64,000 nucleotides of DNA from an uncultured Prevotella sp. GTDB lineage: Bacteria; Bacteroidota; Bacteroidia; Bacteroidales; Bacteroidaceae. Location of the stretch: NCBI GenBank assembly GCA_946614435.1, contig CAMOGW010000008.1:17675-81674 (forward strand), in the 5' to 3' direction. Position numbers and translations under genes: made by a program. A model generated the notes under the pieces. That model made no database searches, was not told the DNA's origin, and was given only the letters and a program-made list of their open reading frames with translations. Below are positions 44,521 to 54,286 of the stretch, in pieces. The number at the start of each line of letters is the position of its first letter. Position 1 is the stretch's first letter.

Positions 44521-47500
44521 TTTGCGAATATTGTCATAAAGAGAACCGAAATATTGCAAAATTTTGCCGGTGGTGCGGTAAGCCGCTTGTCTCCCAGAAT
44601 GTGCTTGACAAACTGGTGGGCATGAATGACTTGAAAGCGCAGCTGAAGACGATTGTAGATACATATACTTATCTACATTCCAGAAAAGATGTTGCCTCCG
44701 TACGTTTGGCTGTCAATGCTATTATTATAGGTGAAACAGGAACAGGTAAGACTGCATTAGGAGAAATCTTCAAAGAGTTCTTCTCTCAACACCGAATCAT
44801 TAGTAAATCCAAGCTTACGATGGTCGATGCCGTAGATTATGCTCGTTTTGTAGATAACTGGGATGAGAACATCAAGAAAGCACGTGATGGTATTCTGTTC
44901 TTTGATAATGTCCAAAAACTTCTGCCCGATAAATATTCTAATCAAGTGAATCCTCTTGACAAACTCTTTGTCGAGATGGATAAATGGGATGATAATCCTA
45001 TTGTCATCCTTTCCGGTCTTCCTAAAGGACTTGATGATTTCCTTGAGAGTAATCCAGCCGTCAAGAATCGTTTCAAATACACATTCCATCTTCCAGCACC
45101 CACTTATCGTGAGCTGACTGAAATCACTAAGATGGAGTTGAGAACGAAATACGGCATCATACAGTTTTCACAGGAAGCAGAGAACAAGTTGCTTCGTTAT
45201 TTCAAGTATCAGATTAAGATAAAGGATGAGAGCTTCGGAAATGCCCATCTGGCAATGAAGACAGCAGAGGACATTTTCACGTCGTTCATCAGTCGAGGTA
45301 CTGAGGCTATTCAAGTAGAGGAAAAAGACATAACAGGCTATGTTCCTGAAGAACGGTCGCTTGACGATATTTTGTCTGACTTGGATAAATATATCGGAAT
45401 GGACGAAGTGAAGCAAGCTGTGCGTGAGATTGCTTATTCTGTACAGAATAGTCTGCAAAGAGCCCAACGAGGTTTGGGCGTGCAAGAAAAGATGGCTATG
45501 CACATGGTGCTTACGGGTAATCCTGGAACAGGTAAGACGACTATAGCTCGCAAACTGGGAGAGATTCTTTCTGCTATAGGCTATTTAGATTCTGGCCATG
45601 TCGTTGAAGTTGACAGGTCTCAGATGGTCAGTCCTTATCAGGGAGAGACGCCAAAGGTGGTCAACAGGCTGTGTGACAAGGCTATGGGAGGTATCTTGTT
45701 TATTGATGAAGCATATACCTTGGCACCAATCAGTCAGTCTGGCGAGCGTGACAACCAAGGTGCTCAGGCGCTTGAAACGCTAATGAAGCGCATGGAAGAT
45801 GATCGCGACAAATTCATCGTAATCGCAGCAGGTTATCGAAATGAAATGGAAAATCTGTTTCGGATTAATCCGGGCATGCGTAGCCGATTCAATTATTTCC
45901 TGAACATTGCCGACTATACTCCAGATGAGCTTTTCAGTATTATGCTTGTTTTCTCAAAAGACAAGAAATACATCTTCTCTCCAGAAGCTGAAGCTCTCAC
46001 GCGCAAGATGATTACGGAACTGTATGACTCGCGCAATAAAGATTTTGCCAATGGTCGTACTATGCGCAGCTTATTCGACCAGATTTGCAAGAAACAGGCA
46101 CAACGATTGCAGCAGCATGATTTGTCGCAGATGAGTAATGAAGAGCTCATGACTATCATCGAGAGCGACATACCCTATGAAGCACCGAAGGAGGTCAATC
46201 TGGATGAATGTTTGAAACAGTTTGATGGATTAGTCGGATTGTCAAGTGTCAAGAAAGAGATTTCTAATTTAGCTTCTTATCTGACGCTTCAAATGAAGCG
46301 GGGTGAGACGAATACATTCCAAGGCAAGCACTATGTGTTTACAGGTAATCCGGGAACTGGCAAAACTACAGTGGCACGCATCATGGCCAATGTGTTCAGA
46401 ACATTAGGAATCGTAGCGCGTGGACAGCTGGTAGAGGCCGATCGCTCGAAATTAGTGGCCGGCTTCTCAGGTCAAACAGCCATTAAGACCAATCAGCTGA
46501 TTGATACGGCTATGGGAGGTGTCTTGTTTATTGATGAAGCTTACACCTTGAAGTCAAGTGATAATGACCAATTCGGCTCTGAAGCGATTGACACCTTGCT
46601 GAAGCGTCTTGAAGACGATCGCGGCAAGTTCGTATGTATCGTCGCTGGCTATACCGATCAGATGCATGACTTCATAGATTCGAATCCGGGGTTAAAGAGT
46701 CGTTTCACACAAACCATTCATTTTGATGATTATACGCCAGATGAACTCACGCAGATTTTCTTGAATCTGGCAAAAGCAAAGAAGTTCACGGTTGATGCCT
46801 CTACAGAGGGCGCAATTCACAGACAGTTTGAGCAACTGTATTTGCGCCGGGACAAGAACTTTGGCAATGCTCGTGAAGCTCGTCGAATCTTTGACGAAGC
46901 TGTAGAGAGACAGAGTCAACGCTTGATGAATGTGATGAGCAATCCTGACTTCTCAGAAGCCGATATGTATCGCATTACGGTCGATGATCTTCCAATGGCT
47001 CATAATGAGGTAGCCCGTCCGCTTGATGAAGTGCTTAATGAGCTTGATGAATTCATCGGAATGCGATCAGTGAAGAATGCTATTCGCCGATTGGCTGTGC
47101 AGAGCATGTTCATGAAACAGCGTGCTGCAATGGGGGCGGGAATGGTGCAGCAAATGTCAATGAACTTCATCCTGACGGGTAATCCAGGTACGGGTAAAAC
47201 TTCGATTGCCAGAAAAATGGGCGAAGTATTGCAATCAATGGAAATACTATCCACATCGAAAGTTATTGAGGCAAGCAGGGCAACACTCGTAGGGAAATAT
47301 ATGGGTGAGACTCCTAAGATTGTAAATAGCATGTGCGACAAAGCAATGGGAGGCGTACTTTTCATTGACGAAGCCTACACGCTTTCAGACCAGAATGATC
47401 AATATGGCAAAGAAGCTATTGATACACTGATGAAGCGCATGGAGGACGATCGGGGCAAGTTCGTTGTAATTGCGGCTGGCTATAAAGAGAAGATGGAGGA

Positions 47501-47831
47501 ATTCTTACAGATGAATGCAGGATTGGCAAGTCGTTTTACACATAAGTTACACATTGACGACTACAATGAAGACGAACTGTTCGCAATCTATAAGAAGATG
47601 GCTCAGAAAGAACAATATACGCTCTCGCCGGCGGCTGAGTTCAAAGTGCTCGACACTATCTATAAGATGGTGATGAACAAGGACAGTAACTTTGGCAATG
47701 CACGAGAAATGCGTAATCTGCTTGACGACACAATACAGAGACTTTCAATGCGAGTATCAACTTTGCCGCCTGAGCAAGTGACGAAAGAAACATATCAGTT
47801 AATTCTACCAGAAGATATTAAAGACTTATGA
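44517..47831 (+). CDS. Zinc-ribbon protein with four AAA modules (CbxX/CfqX-like)
   Basis: A 1104-residue ATPase. A zinc ribbon (C3, C6, C17, C20) is followed by four AAA modules with Walker A at about residues 71, 334, 611 and 888. The first is GETGTGKTALG with a degenerate Walker B (FFDNVQ), so it may bind but not hydrolyse ATP. The other three are GNPGTGKTT/S with LFIDEAYTL and arginine-finger-like MRSRF, LKSRF and LASRF, typical of the CbxX/CfqX family also seen in EccA and Rubisco activases. Three such modules in one chain form half a hexamer covalently. It overlaps its neighbours by four bases on each side. Confidence 0.85.
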   Translation: MICEYCHKENRNIAKFCRWCGKPLVSQNVLDKLVGMNDLKAQLKTIVDTYTYLHSRKDVASVRLAVNAIIIGETGTGKTALGEIFKEFFSQHRIISKSKLTMVDAVDYARFVDNWDENIKKARDGILFFDNVQKLLPDKYSNQVNPLDKLFVEMDKWDDNPIVILSGLPKGLDDFLESNPAVKNRFKYTFHLPAPTYRELTEITKMELRTKYGIIQFSQEAENKLLRYFKYQIKIKDESFGNAHLAMKTAEDIFTSFISRGTEAIQVEEKDITGYVPEERSLDDILSDLDKYIGMDEVKQAVREIAYSVQNSLQRAQRGLGVQEKMAMHMVLTGNPGTGKTTIARKLGEILSAIGYLDSGHVVEVDRSQMVSPYQGETPKVVNRLCDKAMGGILFIDEAYTLAPISQSGERDNQGAQALETLMKRMEDDRDKFIVIAAGYRNEMENLFRINPGMRSRFNYFLNIADYTPDELFSIMLVFSKDKKYIFSPEAEALTRKMITELYDSRNKDFANGRTMRSLFDQICKKQAQRLQQHDLSQMSNEELMTIIESDIPYEAPKEVNLDECLKQFDGLVGLSSVKKEISNLASYLTLQMKRGETNTFQGKHYVFTGNPGTGKTTVARIMANVFRTLGIVARGQLVEADRSKLVAGFSGQTAIKTNQLIDTAMGGVLFIDEAYTLKSSDNDQFGSEAIDTLLKRLEDDRGKFVCIVAGYTDQMHDFIDSNPGLKSRFTQTIHFDDYTPDELTQIFLNLAKAKKFTVDASTEGAIHRQFEQLYLRRDKNFGNAREARRIFDEAVERQSQRLMNVMSNPDFSEADMYRITVDDLPMAHNEVARPLDEVLNELDEFIGMRSVKNAIRRLAVQSMFMKQRAAMGAGMVQQMSMNFILTGNPGTGKTSIARKMGEVLQSMEILSTSKVIEASRATLVGKYMGETPKIVNSMCDKAMGGVLFIDEAYTLSDQNDQYGKEAIDTLMKRMEDDRGKFVVIAAGYKEKMEEFLQMNAGLASRFTHKLHIDDYNEDELFAIYKKMAQKEQYTLSPAAEFKVLDTIYKMVMNKDSNFGNAREMRNLLDDTIQRLSMRVSTLPPEQVTKETYQLILPEDIKDL

Positions 47832-48415
47832 TTATATGTCCGAACTGCCAAGAAGAAATAGAAGAGAATTCATATTATTGTGATCAGTGTGGCAAAAGCC
47901 TGCATTATTGCAATCGATGTGGAAGAGTAGGGCTGGGGCGTCGTTGCACCAGTTGTGGAGGCTTGATGGTCACGCCTGCTGAATTGCAAGATAAGGGAGT
48001 GGGCAGCACCGCCTATTCATCTGTCTCGACAGGCCCTGTTTCAAGAGACATGCAGGTGGGAGAATTCTCATATCCCAAGTCCTCTTTTTCGTATTCTGCC
48101 TCAAATATTGGAGGGGTGTCTTCACTGGTCCTCTCAAACACTTCACTTGGCATATCTATCGAAGCTGTGAACGGAGCCGTAATCGGTCGAAAACAAGGCC
48201 CGTATGCTCAATACTTTCAGAATAACATGTATGTATCGGGCGTTCATGCACAGTTCTATTATAAAGCTGAGACCGGTTGGTGCATTGTTGATAAACATTC
48301 CTCAAATGGAACAAAACTGAATGGACATTTGCTACAACCTGATGTAGAGATGTCACTCAAGGATGGCGATATCGTTATGATTGCCAATGTAAACTTACAA
48401 GTAACAATTAAATAG
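47828..48415 (+). CDS. Zinc-ribbon/FHA-domain protein
   Basis: A 195-residue adaptor. Two zinc ribbons (C4/C7/C18/C21 and C28/C31/C40/C43) precede a Ser-rich linker and a C-terminal FHA domain (about 105-195). The FHA core residues are present: GAVIGR, SGVHAQF and the SSNGTKLNG loop. FHA domains bind phosphothreonine peptides, and the kinase two genes upstream offers repeated Asp-Arg-Thr sites. The gene overlaps the AAA gene and is followed by a PP2C phosphatase gene after 21 bases. A docking role between kinase and AAA protein is inference. Confidence 0.85.
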   Translation: MIICPNCQEEIEENSYYCDQCGKSLHYCNRCGRVGLGRRCTSCGGLMVTPAELQDKGVGSTAYSSVSTGPVSRDMQVGEFSYPKSSFSYSASNIGGVSSLVLSNTSLGISIEAVNGAVIGRKQGPYAQYFQNNMYVSGVHAQFYYKAETGWCIVDKHSSNGTKLNGHLLQPDVEMSLKDGDIVMIANVNLQVTIK

Positions 48416-48436
48416 GAAGCTTTTACAATTTCACGT

Positions 48437-49183
48437 ATGTACGCATTTGACATCACAGCTTCCAGTCGTGTGGGCTGTATTAGAGATAACAATGAGGACA
48501 TGATTCTTGTCGGGAATCAGTTTATTCGTGACAACCAGACGGAAATGTCGGTCTCTCTTAAAGAGAATGACAGATTCTTGTTTGCCTTAGCTGATGGCAT
48601 GGGAGGGCATAATTGTGGCGAAGTTGCAAGTAGCGACGTCCTTCACAATTTGCAATTCTTTTATAACGATATGCCCGCAGGTCTTGATATAAGTGCCTTT
48701 AATGAGGCTATCTTCGAATGGCTGAACAGCATGAATATAATTATTGATTTAAAAGGCCGTGCTGACAAGCAGTTTAAGAATATGGGAACCACACTTGTGG
48801 CTTTAGCATATTACGAAGGCAATTTTTATTGGCTTAATTGTGGCGACAGCCGTTTGTATCGTCTGCATGAAGGGAAGTTGATACAAATGACAACCGATCA
48901 TTCACTTAGCAATATGATGGGGTCGAATGTGCATTCCCATATCATAACGAATTGCATAGGTGGCGGATGTACCTCCAGCTATATTGACATCGTTCAATGT
49001 ACTGCCGAAGTGGAATCAGGAGATACGTTCATACTTTGCAGTGACGGACTGACAGATATGGTAAATGACATTAGCATCGAGAGTCTGCTCAACCATGACA
49101 AAAATGCGAATGATCTCTGTATGGCTGCTGAGGCTGCCGGCGGAAAAGACAACGTGTCTGTGGTCGTTTGCAGATTGAAATAA
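48437..49183 (+). CDS. PP2C-family Ser/Thr phosphatase
   Basis: A 248-residue soluble PP2C phosphatase. The metal-binding motifs are RDNNEDMILV (about 15-24), FALADGMGGH, and the paired FILCSDGLTDMV and GGKDNVSVVV; GTTLVALAYY and WLNCGDSRLYRL are the remaining family blocks. It is the natural counter-enzyme to the Hanks-type kinase encoded in the same operon and probably removes phosphate from Thr residues recognised by the FHA protein. Confidence 0.9.
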   Translation: MYAFDITASSRVGCIRDNNEDMILVGNQFIRDNQTEMSVSLKENDRFLFALADGMGGHNCGEVASSDVLHNLQFFYNDMPAGLDISAFNEAIFEWLNSMNIIIDLKGRADKQFKNMGTTLVALAYYEGNFYWLNCGDSRLYRLHEGKLIQMTTDHSLSNMMGSNVHSHIITNCIGGGCTSSYIDIVQCTAEVESGDTFILCSDGLTDMVNDISIESLLNHDKNANDLCMAAEAAGGKDNVSVVVCRLK

Positions 49184-49207
49184 TAACACAAAAAGGATAT
49201 AAGAGAA

Positions 49208-50125
49208 ATGCCATTAACTTTGCCAGACAGGCTACCTGCCATTGATATACTCAAGCAAGAGAATATTTTTGTAATGGATAACACAAGGGCTCATTCTCAG
49301 GACATTCGTCCCTTGAGAATAGTGATACTGAATCTGATGCCCTTAAAGATTACGACTGAGACCGATTTGATCAGGCTTCTTTCCAATACGCCTCTGCAAA
49401 TCGAAATCAGTTTCATGAAGTTGAAAAGTCATACTTCGAAGAACACTCCGATAGAACACATGATGCAGTTCTATAAGGATTTTGATGTCATGAGGAATGA
49501 GAAGTTCGATGGACTGATCATTACGGGTGCCCCCGTAGAACAAATGGAATTTGAGGAAGTTGGCTATTGGAGCGAAATAAAAGATGTGTTCAGTTGGGCT
49601 CGAACCCATGTGACGAGCACGCTCTACATTTGTTGGGCTGCTCAGGCCGGACTCTATTATCACTATGGTGTTCCCAAATATCCACTTCCCAAGAAGAAAT
49701 TCGGCATCTTTTCACAGCGTACCCTTCAAGGTCAACTACCCATTTTCCGTGGCTTCGACGATAGTTTCATGATGCCGCATAGCCGACACACTGAAGTCAG
49801 ACATGCCGATATCGTCGGACGTTCCGACTTGCAGTTGATTGCCGATTCCGAGGAAAGTGGCGTGAGCATCGTGATGGGACGAGGCGGTCGCGAGTTCTTC
49901 ATTACCGGGCATCTGGAGTATGCACCCAATACACTTGATACTGAATATCGCAGAGATGCAGGCATACGCGACGATGTAGAACTGCCTCGCAATTATTATC
50001 GGGATAATAATCCTGCCAACCCTCCAGTTGTTACTTGGCGTGCTCATGCCAATCTGTTCTATAACAACTGGGTGAACTACTACGTTTATCAAGAGACGCC
50101 ATACGACATTTCGAAGATTGAATGA
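49208..50125 (+). CDS. metAA: Homoserine O-acetyltransferase (MetA fold)
   Basis: A 305-residue enzyme of methionine synthesis with the catalytic nucleophile Cys142 in YICWAAQAGLYY and the His and Glu in FITGHLEYAPNTLD. Residue 111 is Glu (TGAPVE). In this fold Glu111 is known to favour acetyl-CoA over succinyl-CoA, so it should acetylate homoserine despite the MetA name. It starts 24 bases after the phosphatase gene and overlaps the U32 peptidase gene, so it is probably part of the signalling operon; no methionine-specific leader is seen. Confidence 0.9.
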   Translation: MPLTLPDRLPAIDILKQENIFVMDNTRAHSQDIRPLRIVILNLMPLKITTETDLIRLLSNTPLQIEISFMKLKSHTSKNTPIEHMMQFYKDFDVMRNEKFDGLIITGAPVEQMEFEEVGYWSEIKDVFSWARTHVTSTLYICWAAQAGLYYHYGVPKYPLPKKKFGIFSQRTLQGQLPIFRGFDDSFMMPHSRHTEVRHADIVGRSDLQLIADSEESGVSIVMGRGGREFFITGHLEYAPNTLDTEYRRDAGIRDDVELPRNYYRDNNPANPPVVTWRAHANLFYNNWVNYYVYQETPYDISKIE

Positions 50126-52035
50126 GACAGCTTGAACTTCTGGCACCTGCCAAGAATCTTGAATGCGGCATAGCTGCCATTGATCATGGTGCTGATGCGG
50201 TCTATATTGGCGCTCCCCAATTTGGTGCACGGGCCGCAGCAGGCAATACGATTGAAGATATTTCTCGGCTTTGCGAGTATGCCCATCAATTCGAAGCCAA
50301 GGTCTATGTCACAGTCAACACCATCGTGTTTGACAATGAGATTCAGCGGCTCCGACATTTGATTCATGAACTGTCGAATATTGGTGTCGATGCCATATTG
50401 GTTCAGGATATGGCAGTCAGGAAGATTCTCATGGACGAGCAAGCTGCTTATGGTTGCGTTCCTTCTCTTCATGCTTCCACCCAGACCGACAATCGGACTG
50501 CCGAAAAGGTCGGATGGTTAAAGTCTCTCGGATTCGAAAGAGTAGTACTTGCGCGAGAATTGAGTATAGAAGAAATTGCCGTTATTCATCAGGCTGTACC
50601 CGATGTTGAGTTAGAAGTGTTTGTTCATGGTGCTCTTTGCGTGAGCTATTCCGGCCTTTGCTATGCGTCTCAATATTGCTTCAACAGAAGTGCCAATAGG
50701 GGAGAGTGTGCCCAGTTCTGCAGAATGAAATTCAACTTGATTGATGCCGATGGTAGAGAGCTTGAGCATCAACGTCATCTGCTGTCACTGAAAGACATGT
50801 GCCAGATTGACAATCTCGAGTCGTTGGCATTAGCAGGGGCCACATCTTTCAAGATAGAAGGCCGGCTGAAGGAAGCTGCCTATGTGAAGAATGTCGTTGC
50901 CGCCTATAGTGAGCGACTCAATCAGATCGTTCAGCACCATCCTGGTGAATTCTGCCGCTCCTCCAAAGGTCGATGCAAGTATCTGTTTACTCCCAATTTG
51001 CAGAAGACGTTTAATAGGGGATATACTACCTATTTCGCAAATGGCCGACAAGCTGACATTGCTTCTTTTGACACGCCAAAGGCAATGGGCGAGTTCGTGG
51101 GTGTGGTAAAAGAAATCAGAGGAAGACAATCATTCAACATTGCTACCATGACATCATTCACAAATGGCGATGGCTTGTGCTTCATCAACGACAATCGTGA
51201 GCTCGAGGGATTCAGAGCCAATAGAGTTGAGGGGAATCGTATCTTCCCACTCAAAATGCCGTCTTCGCTTAGGAAAGGTACACGCATTTACAGAAACAAT
51301 GACATTCAATTTGAGCGCCAGCTCTCAAAGCCGAGCGCTGTTCGCAAGATAGTCATTACCATGCAGCTTTCTGTCTCTGAGGATGGCTTCTCTTTACTCG
51401 TTGACAATGAACAAGTGGCTGAGATTGCTGCTGAACATCAGCTGGCCCAGACTCCACAGCGTGAGAATATCGTTCGTCAGTTAACAAAATTGGGCGATAC
51501 ACCCTATGAATGTCATGAAGTGGAGCTTCCTGAGGATTTTCCTTACTTTATTCCAAGCAGTCGGCTGTCAGAACTGCGCAAGAAGGCAATCGCTACCCTG
51601 ACGGAAAGGGAACGAAATGTGGCGAAGAAGAGACATGAAAAGGTTCGGCTCGATAGAGAGATAGCAGGGCAAAACGAGTCTGCAACTGCGCCAAAATATC
51701 CTTTCTCTTACTTGCATAACATTGCAAATTCGGCATCAAGCAACTTCTATCAGCAACGAGGCATCAGAGATGGAGTATCTGCTTTCGAGATTCACACTCC
51801 TGATGATCCGTTAATCATGCAGTGCCGCTATTGTCTGCGCCATGCATTAGGCTATTGCGTGAAGAATGGGGGAAAAAGACCTGTTTGGAAGGAGCCCTTA
51901 TCACTCCAACTGGCCGACGGGCGGATGTTCCGACTTGAGTTTGATTGCCAGCATTGTCAGATGAACATATACGGGATGACCAAAACGCGGTCGGTAAATG
52001 ACTTGAACAAGAACAATATGAAGATAAAGAAATGA
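50122..52035 (+). CDS. Peptidase U32 family protein (RlhA/TrhP-like)
   Basis: A 637-residue protein. It starts with LELLAPAKNLECGIAAIDHG and ADAVYIGAPQFGARAA, the U32 signature start. The cysteine cluster CVSYSGLCYAS plus GECAQFCRMKF (about 172-200) is the proposed Fe-S site. A long C-terminal part includes CRYCLRHALGYC and DCQHCQMN (further Cys-rich motifs). Characterised members (RlhA, TrhP) hydroxylate rRNA or tRNA rather than cleave peptides, so an RNA-modifying role is plausible. It overlaps metAA and the next gene by four bases each. Confidence 0.88.
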   Translation: MRQLELLAPAKNLECGIAAIDHGADAVYIGAPQFGARAAAGNTIEDISRLCEYAHQFEAKVYVTVNTIVFDNEIQRLRHLIHELSNIGVDAILVQDMAVRKILMDEQAAYGCVPSLHASTQTDNRTAEKVGWLKSLGFERVVLARELSIEEIAVIHQAVPDVELEVFVHGALCVSYSGLCYASQYCFNRSANRGECAQFCRMKFNLIDADGRELEHQRHLLSLKDMCQIDNLESLALAGATSFKIEGRLKEAAYVKNVVAAYSERLNQIVQHHPGEFCRSSKGRCKYLFTPNLQKTFNRGYTTYFANGRQADIASFDTPKAMGEFVGVVKEIRGRQSFNIATMTSFTNGDGLCFINDNRELEGFRANRVEGNRIFPLKMPSSLRKGTRIYRNNDIQFERQLSKPSAVRKIVITMQLSVSEDGFSLLVDNEQVAEIAAEHQLAQTPQRENIVRQLTKLGDTPYECHEVELPEDFPYFIPSSRLSELRKKAIATLTERERNVAKKRHEKVRLDREIAGQNESATAPKYPFSYLHNIANSASSNFYQQRGIRDGVSAFEIHTPDDPLIMQCRYCLRHALGYCVKNGGKRPVWKEPLSLQLADGRMFRLEFDCQHCQMNIYGMTKTRSVNDLNKNNMKIKK

Positions 52036-53021
52036 GAAAATCACGATTCTTCTGTTTATTTTTAGGGATTCTGTTCCTTCTCTCTTCCTGTTATCGTCAG
52101 GGACCTTACACTTCTGACGCATGGAACTTGACAGATCAGCAAATTGACTCCATCTCTTTTTATACTACCCATCATTACACCCAGAATTTCAATTTCGTAG
52201 TTCGTGCAGACTCTTTACAGCTGATAGCACAGCATCCTACCGAATATGTAAACGGACTACAAGTAGATACATTCTGCATCAATCATGGTGACCGGGTCGT
52301 AGTGGCAGATATCATCACGATTCCTACAGACACCATTGACACCATTTGGGTGCAGATAGCCAGAGACCAGCAGACGCTTGGCTGGATTCACGAACAGGAA
52401 ATGCTGCCAGAAGTCTCGCCCGATACGCCTATCTCGCAGTTTATTGACACATTCTCGGACACGCATATCCTTATCCTATTAGCAGTTTTTGTCCTCATCT
52501 TCACCATATTCATATTTAGGCGATTGCTGAGGATAGGCGCTAAGATAGTTCATTTCAATGACATCAATTCTTTCTATCCCACCTTCTTGTGCTTACTGGT
52601 AGCCACCTCTGCCGTCCTGTATAGCAGTATTCAGCTGCATTCTCCTGAGTCATGGCGGCATTATTATTATCATCCCACTTTGAATCCTTTCTCCGTACCT
52701 TTTCACTTAGGATTGTTCCTCACGTCGGTATGGCTGTTGATCATCTTTGGCATCGCAGCTGTCGATGATATTCGCCGACATCTGAAGTCGGGCGATGCCA
52801 TATTCTATTACATAAGCTTATTGGGTATGTGTGGTGTCGTCTATGTCATCTTCAGTGTCTCCACATTATATTATATAGGCTATCTCTTATATATTGCTTA
52901 TGTGGGTGTGGCCATCTGGAGTTACATTCATCGCACGCGCATAAATTATATATGTGGTAATTGTGGACACAGCCTTCACAAAAAAGGAAAATGTCCTTAT
53001 TGTCATGCTGAAAACAGGTGA
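52032..53021 (+). CDS. Membrane lipoprotein with C-terminal zinc ribbon
   Basis: A 329-residue protein. The lipobox LLSSC gives lipidated Cys20, and a periplasmic domain (about 21-145) follows with repeated ITIPTDTIDTIWVQIA-like strands that could be SH3-like. Four or five membrane helices come next (about 149-165, 185-203, 228-247, 255-275, 278-298). The C-terminus has a cytoplasmic-side zinc ribbon, CGNCGHSLHKKGKCPYCHAE. It ends the first signalling operon, and the ribbon echoes those of three other operon proteins. I do not recognise the family. Confidence 0.7.
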   Translation: MRKSRFFCLFLGILFLLSSCYRQGPYTSDAWNLTDQQIDSISFYTTHHYTQNFNFVVRADSLQLIAQHPTEYVNGLQVDTFCINHGDRVVVADIITIPTDTIDTIWVQIARDQQTLGWIHEQEMLPEVSPDTPISQFIDTFSDTHILILLAVFVLIFTIFIFRRLLRIGAKIVHFNDINSFYPTFLCLLVATSAVLYSSIQLHSPESWRHYYYHPTLNPFSVPFHLGLFLTSVWLLIIFGIAAVDDIRRHLKSGDAIFYYISLLGMCGVVYVIFSVSTLYYIGYLLYIAYVGVAIWSYIHRTRINYICGNCGHSLHKKGKCPYCHAENR

Positions 53022-53080
53022 ATTTTGCGACAATATTGAACAAATCATTATATTTCTTTTGATATCTTGTTGATAATTTG

Positions 53081-53088
53081 TATTTTTG
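53081..53088 (+). promoter_or_regulatory. Promoter -7 box of the second signalling operon
   Basis: TATTTTTG, 35 bases before the ATG at 53123, with TTG-rich sequence around the -33 position. Confidence 0.55.
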
Positions 53089-53122
53089 CAATCGAAGAAG
53101 ACTAAATTTTTAAATAAAGAAT

Positions 53123-54286
53123 ATGCCTGTAAAGATTTTGAGTGTTGATGACGAGATGGATCTTGAACTGTTGTTGACACAATATTTTAGAAGGAAGATA
53201 CGTAAAGGCGAGTATGAGTTTGTATTTGCTCACAATGGTTTGGAGGCGCTGACTATGATGCTCAAGCATCCTGACGTTGAGATTATCCTTTCGGATATTA
53301 ACATGCCAGAGATGGACGGACTGACATTGTTGGCCAAGATAAACGAGATGCGCAATCCGGCCTTGAAAGTAATTATGGTGAGCGCATACGGTGATATGGG
53401 TAACATCAGGCAGGCCATGAACAATGGCGCTTTCGATTTTGCTACAAAACCAATCGATCTTGACGATCTTAGTGTGACCATTGAGAAAGCCATTGAGCAG
53501 ATTAATTATGTGCACAAAATGCAGGTTGAGCACCAACAGCTGGAGTCGCTGAAGACCGATTTGGCCGTTGCAAGTGAGATTCAGCAGGCTATTCTTCCTC
53601 AGGTCTTTCCGCCTTTCGCAGATTTAGTTGACAAGTTGGACATTGCAGCCTCAATGACTCCAGCCAAGGAGGTTGGCGGCGACTTCTACGATTTCTTCCG
53701 TATTGACGACAATCATATCGGATTCTCAATAGCCGACGTGAGTGGTAAAGGTATTCCTGCTGCTATCTTCATGGCGGTGAGCCGTACATTGATCAGGGCT
53801 ACAGGCATGGGCGGAAAGAGTCCGTCCGATTGTTTGACTTATGCAAACAAGTTGTTGGCAGCCGAGTCTGTTGATTGTATGTTTGTTACGGTCTTTTATG
53901 GCATCTACGATGTTTCGACAGGGCACATCAGTTATTGTAACGCTGGCCATAACCCTCCCTACATATTGAAATCGGATGGCTCGGTCATGGAATTCCCCAT
54001 GTCAAAAGACCCTATGGTGGGTGCCATTGACTGCATATCCTATCACGCCGAGGAGATTGACTTGGAACAAGGCGACACACTGGTGATGTTTACCGACGGA
54101 GTAACCGAAGCCATGAACGTCTCGTTTGAGGAATTCGGTGAACAAAGACTGGTAGATGTCCTGAAGTCTGCTCACCCGGAGAGTTGCGACTCACTTGTTG
54201 AAAGCATCAAGAAAGAAGTTGCGGCATTCACCGAGGGCGCCGAACAAAGTGACGATATTACAATCTTGACAATTAAGCGGAAGTGA
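53123..54286 (+). CDS. Response regulator fused to a SpoIIE/RsbU-type PP2C phosphatase
   Basis: A 387-residue two-domain protein. The receiver has D9-D10, phosphoacceptor Asp58 in LSDINMPEMDG and Lys109 in ATKPID. A coiled linker (about 130-150) follows, then a SpoIIE domain with EVGGDFYDFF, IADVSGKGIPAA, YCNAGHNPPYIL, FTDGVTEAMN and SDDITILTI. By family knowledge it dephosphorylates a STAS anti-sigma antagonist when activated. The operon ends with an RsbW-like partner, but no STAS protein is encoded in the window. Its stop overlaps the next GTG start. Confidence 0.9.
   Translation: MPVKILSVDDEMDLELLLTQYFRRKIRKGEYEFVFAHNGLEALTMMLKHPDVEIILSDINMPEMDGLTLLAKINEMRNPALKVIMVSAYGDMGNIRQAMNNGAFDFATKPIDLDDLSVTIEKAIEQINYVHKMQVEHQQLESLKTDLAVASEIQQAILPQVFPPFADLVDKLDIAASMTPAKEVGGDFYDFFRIDDNHIGFSIADVSGKGIPAAIFMAVSRTLIRATGMGGKSPSDCLTYANKLLAAESVDCMFVTVFYGIYDVSTGHISYCNAGHNPPYILKSDGSVMEFPMSKDPMVGAIDCISYHAEEIDLEQGDTLVMFTDGVTEAMNVSFEEFGEQRLVDVLKSAHPESCDSLVESIKKEVAAFTEGAEQSDDITILTIKRK

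Noticed and set aside
40510..49183. Type VI secretion locus
   Set aside because: Kinase, FHA and PP2C are shared with T6SS regulation, but no Tss/Vgr/Hcp/ClpV gene is found and the ATPase is CbxX/CfqX-type.
49184..49207. SAM riboswitch before metAA
   Set aside because: The gap is only 24 bases, too short for any SAM riboswitch.
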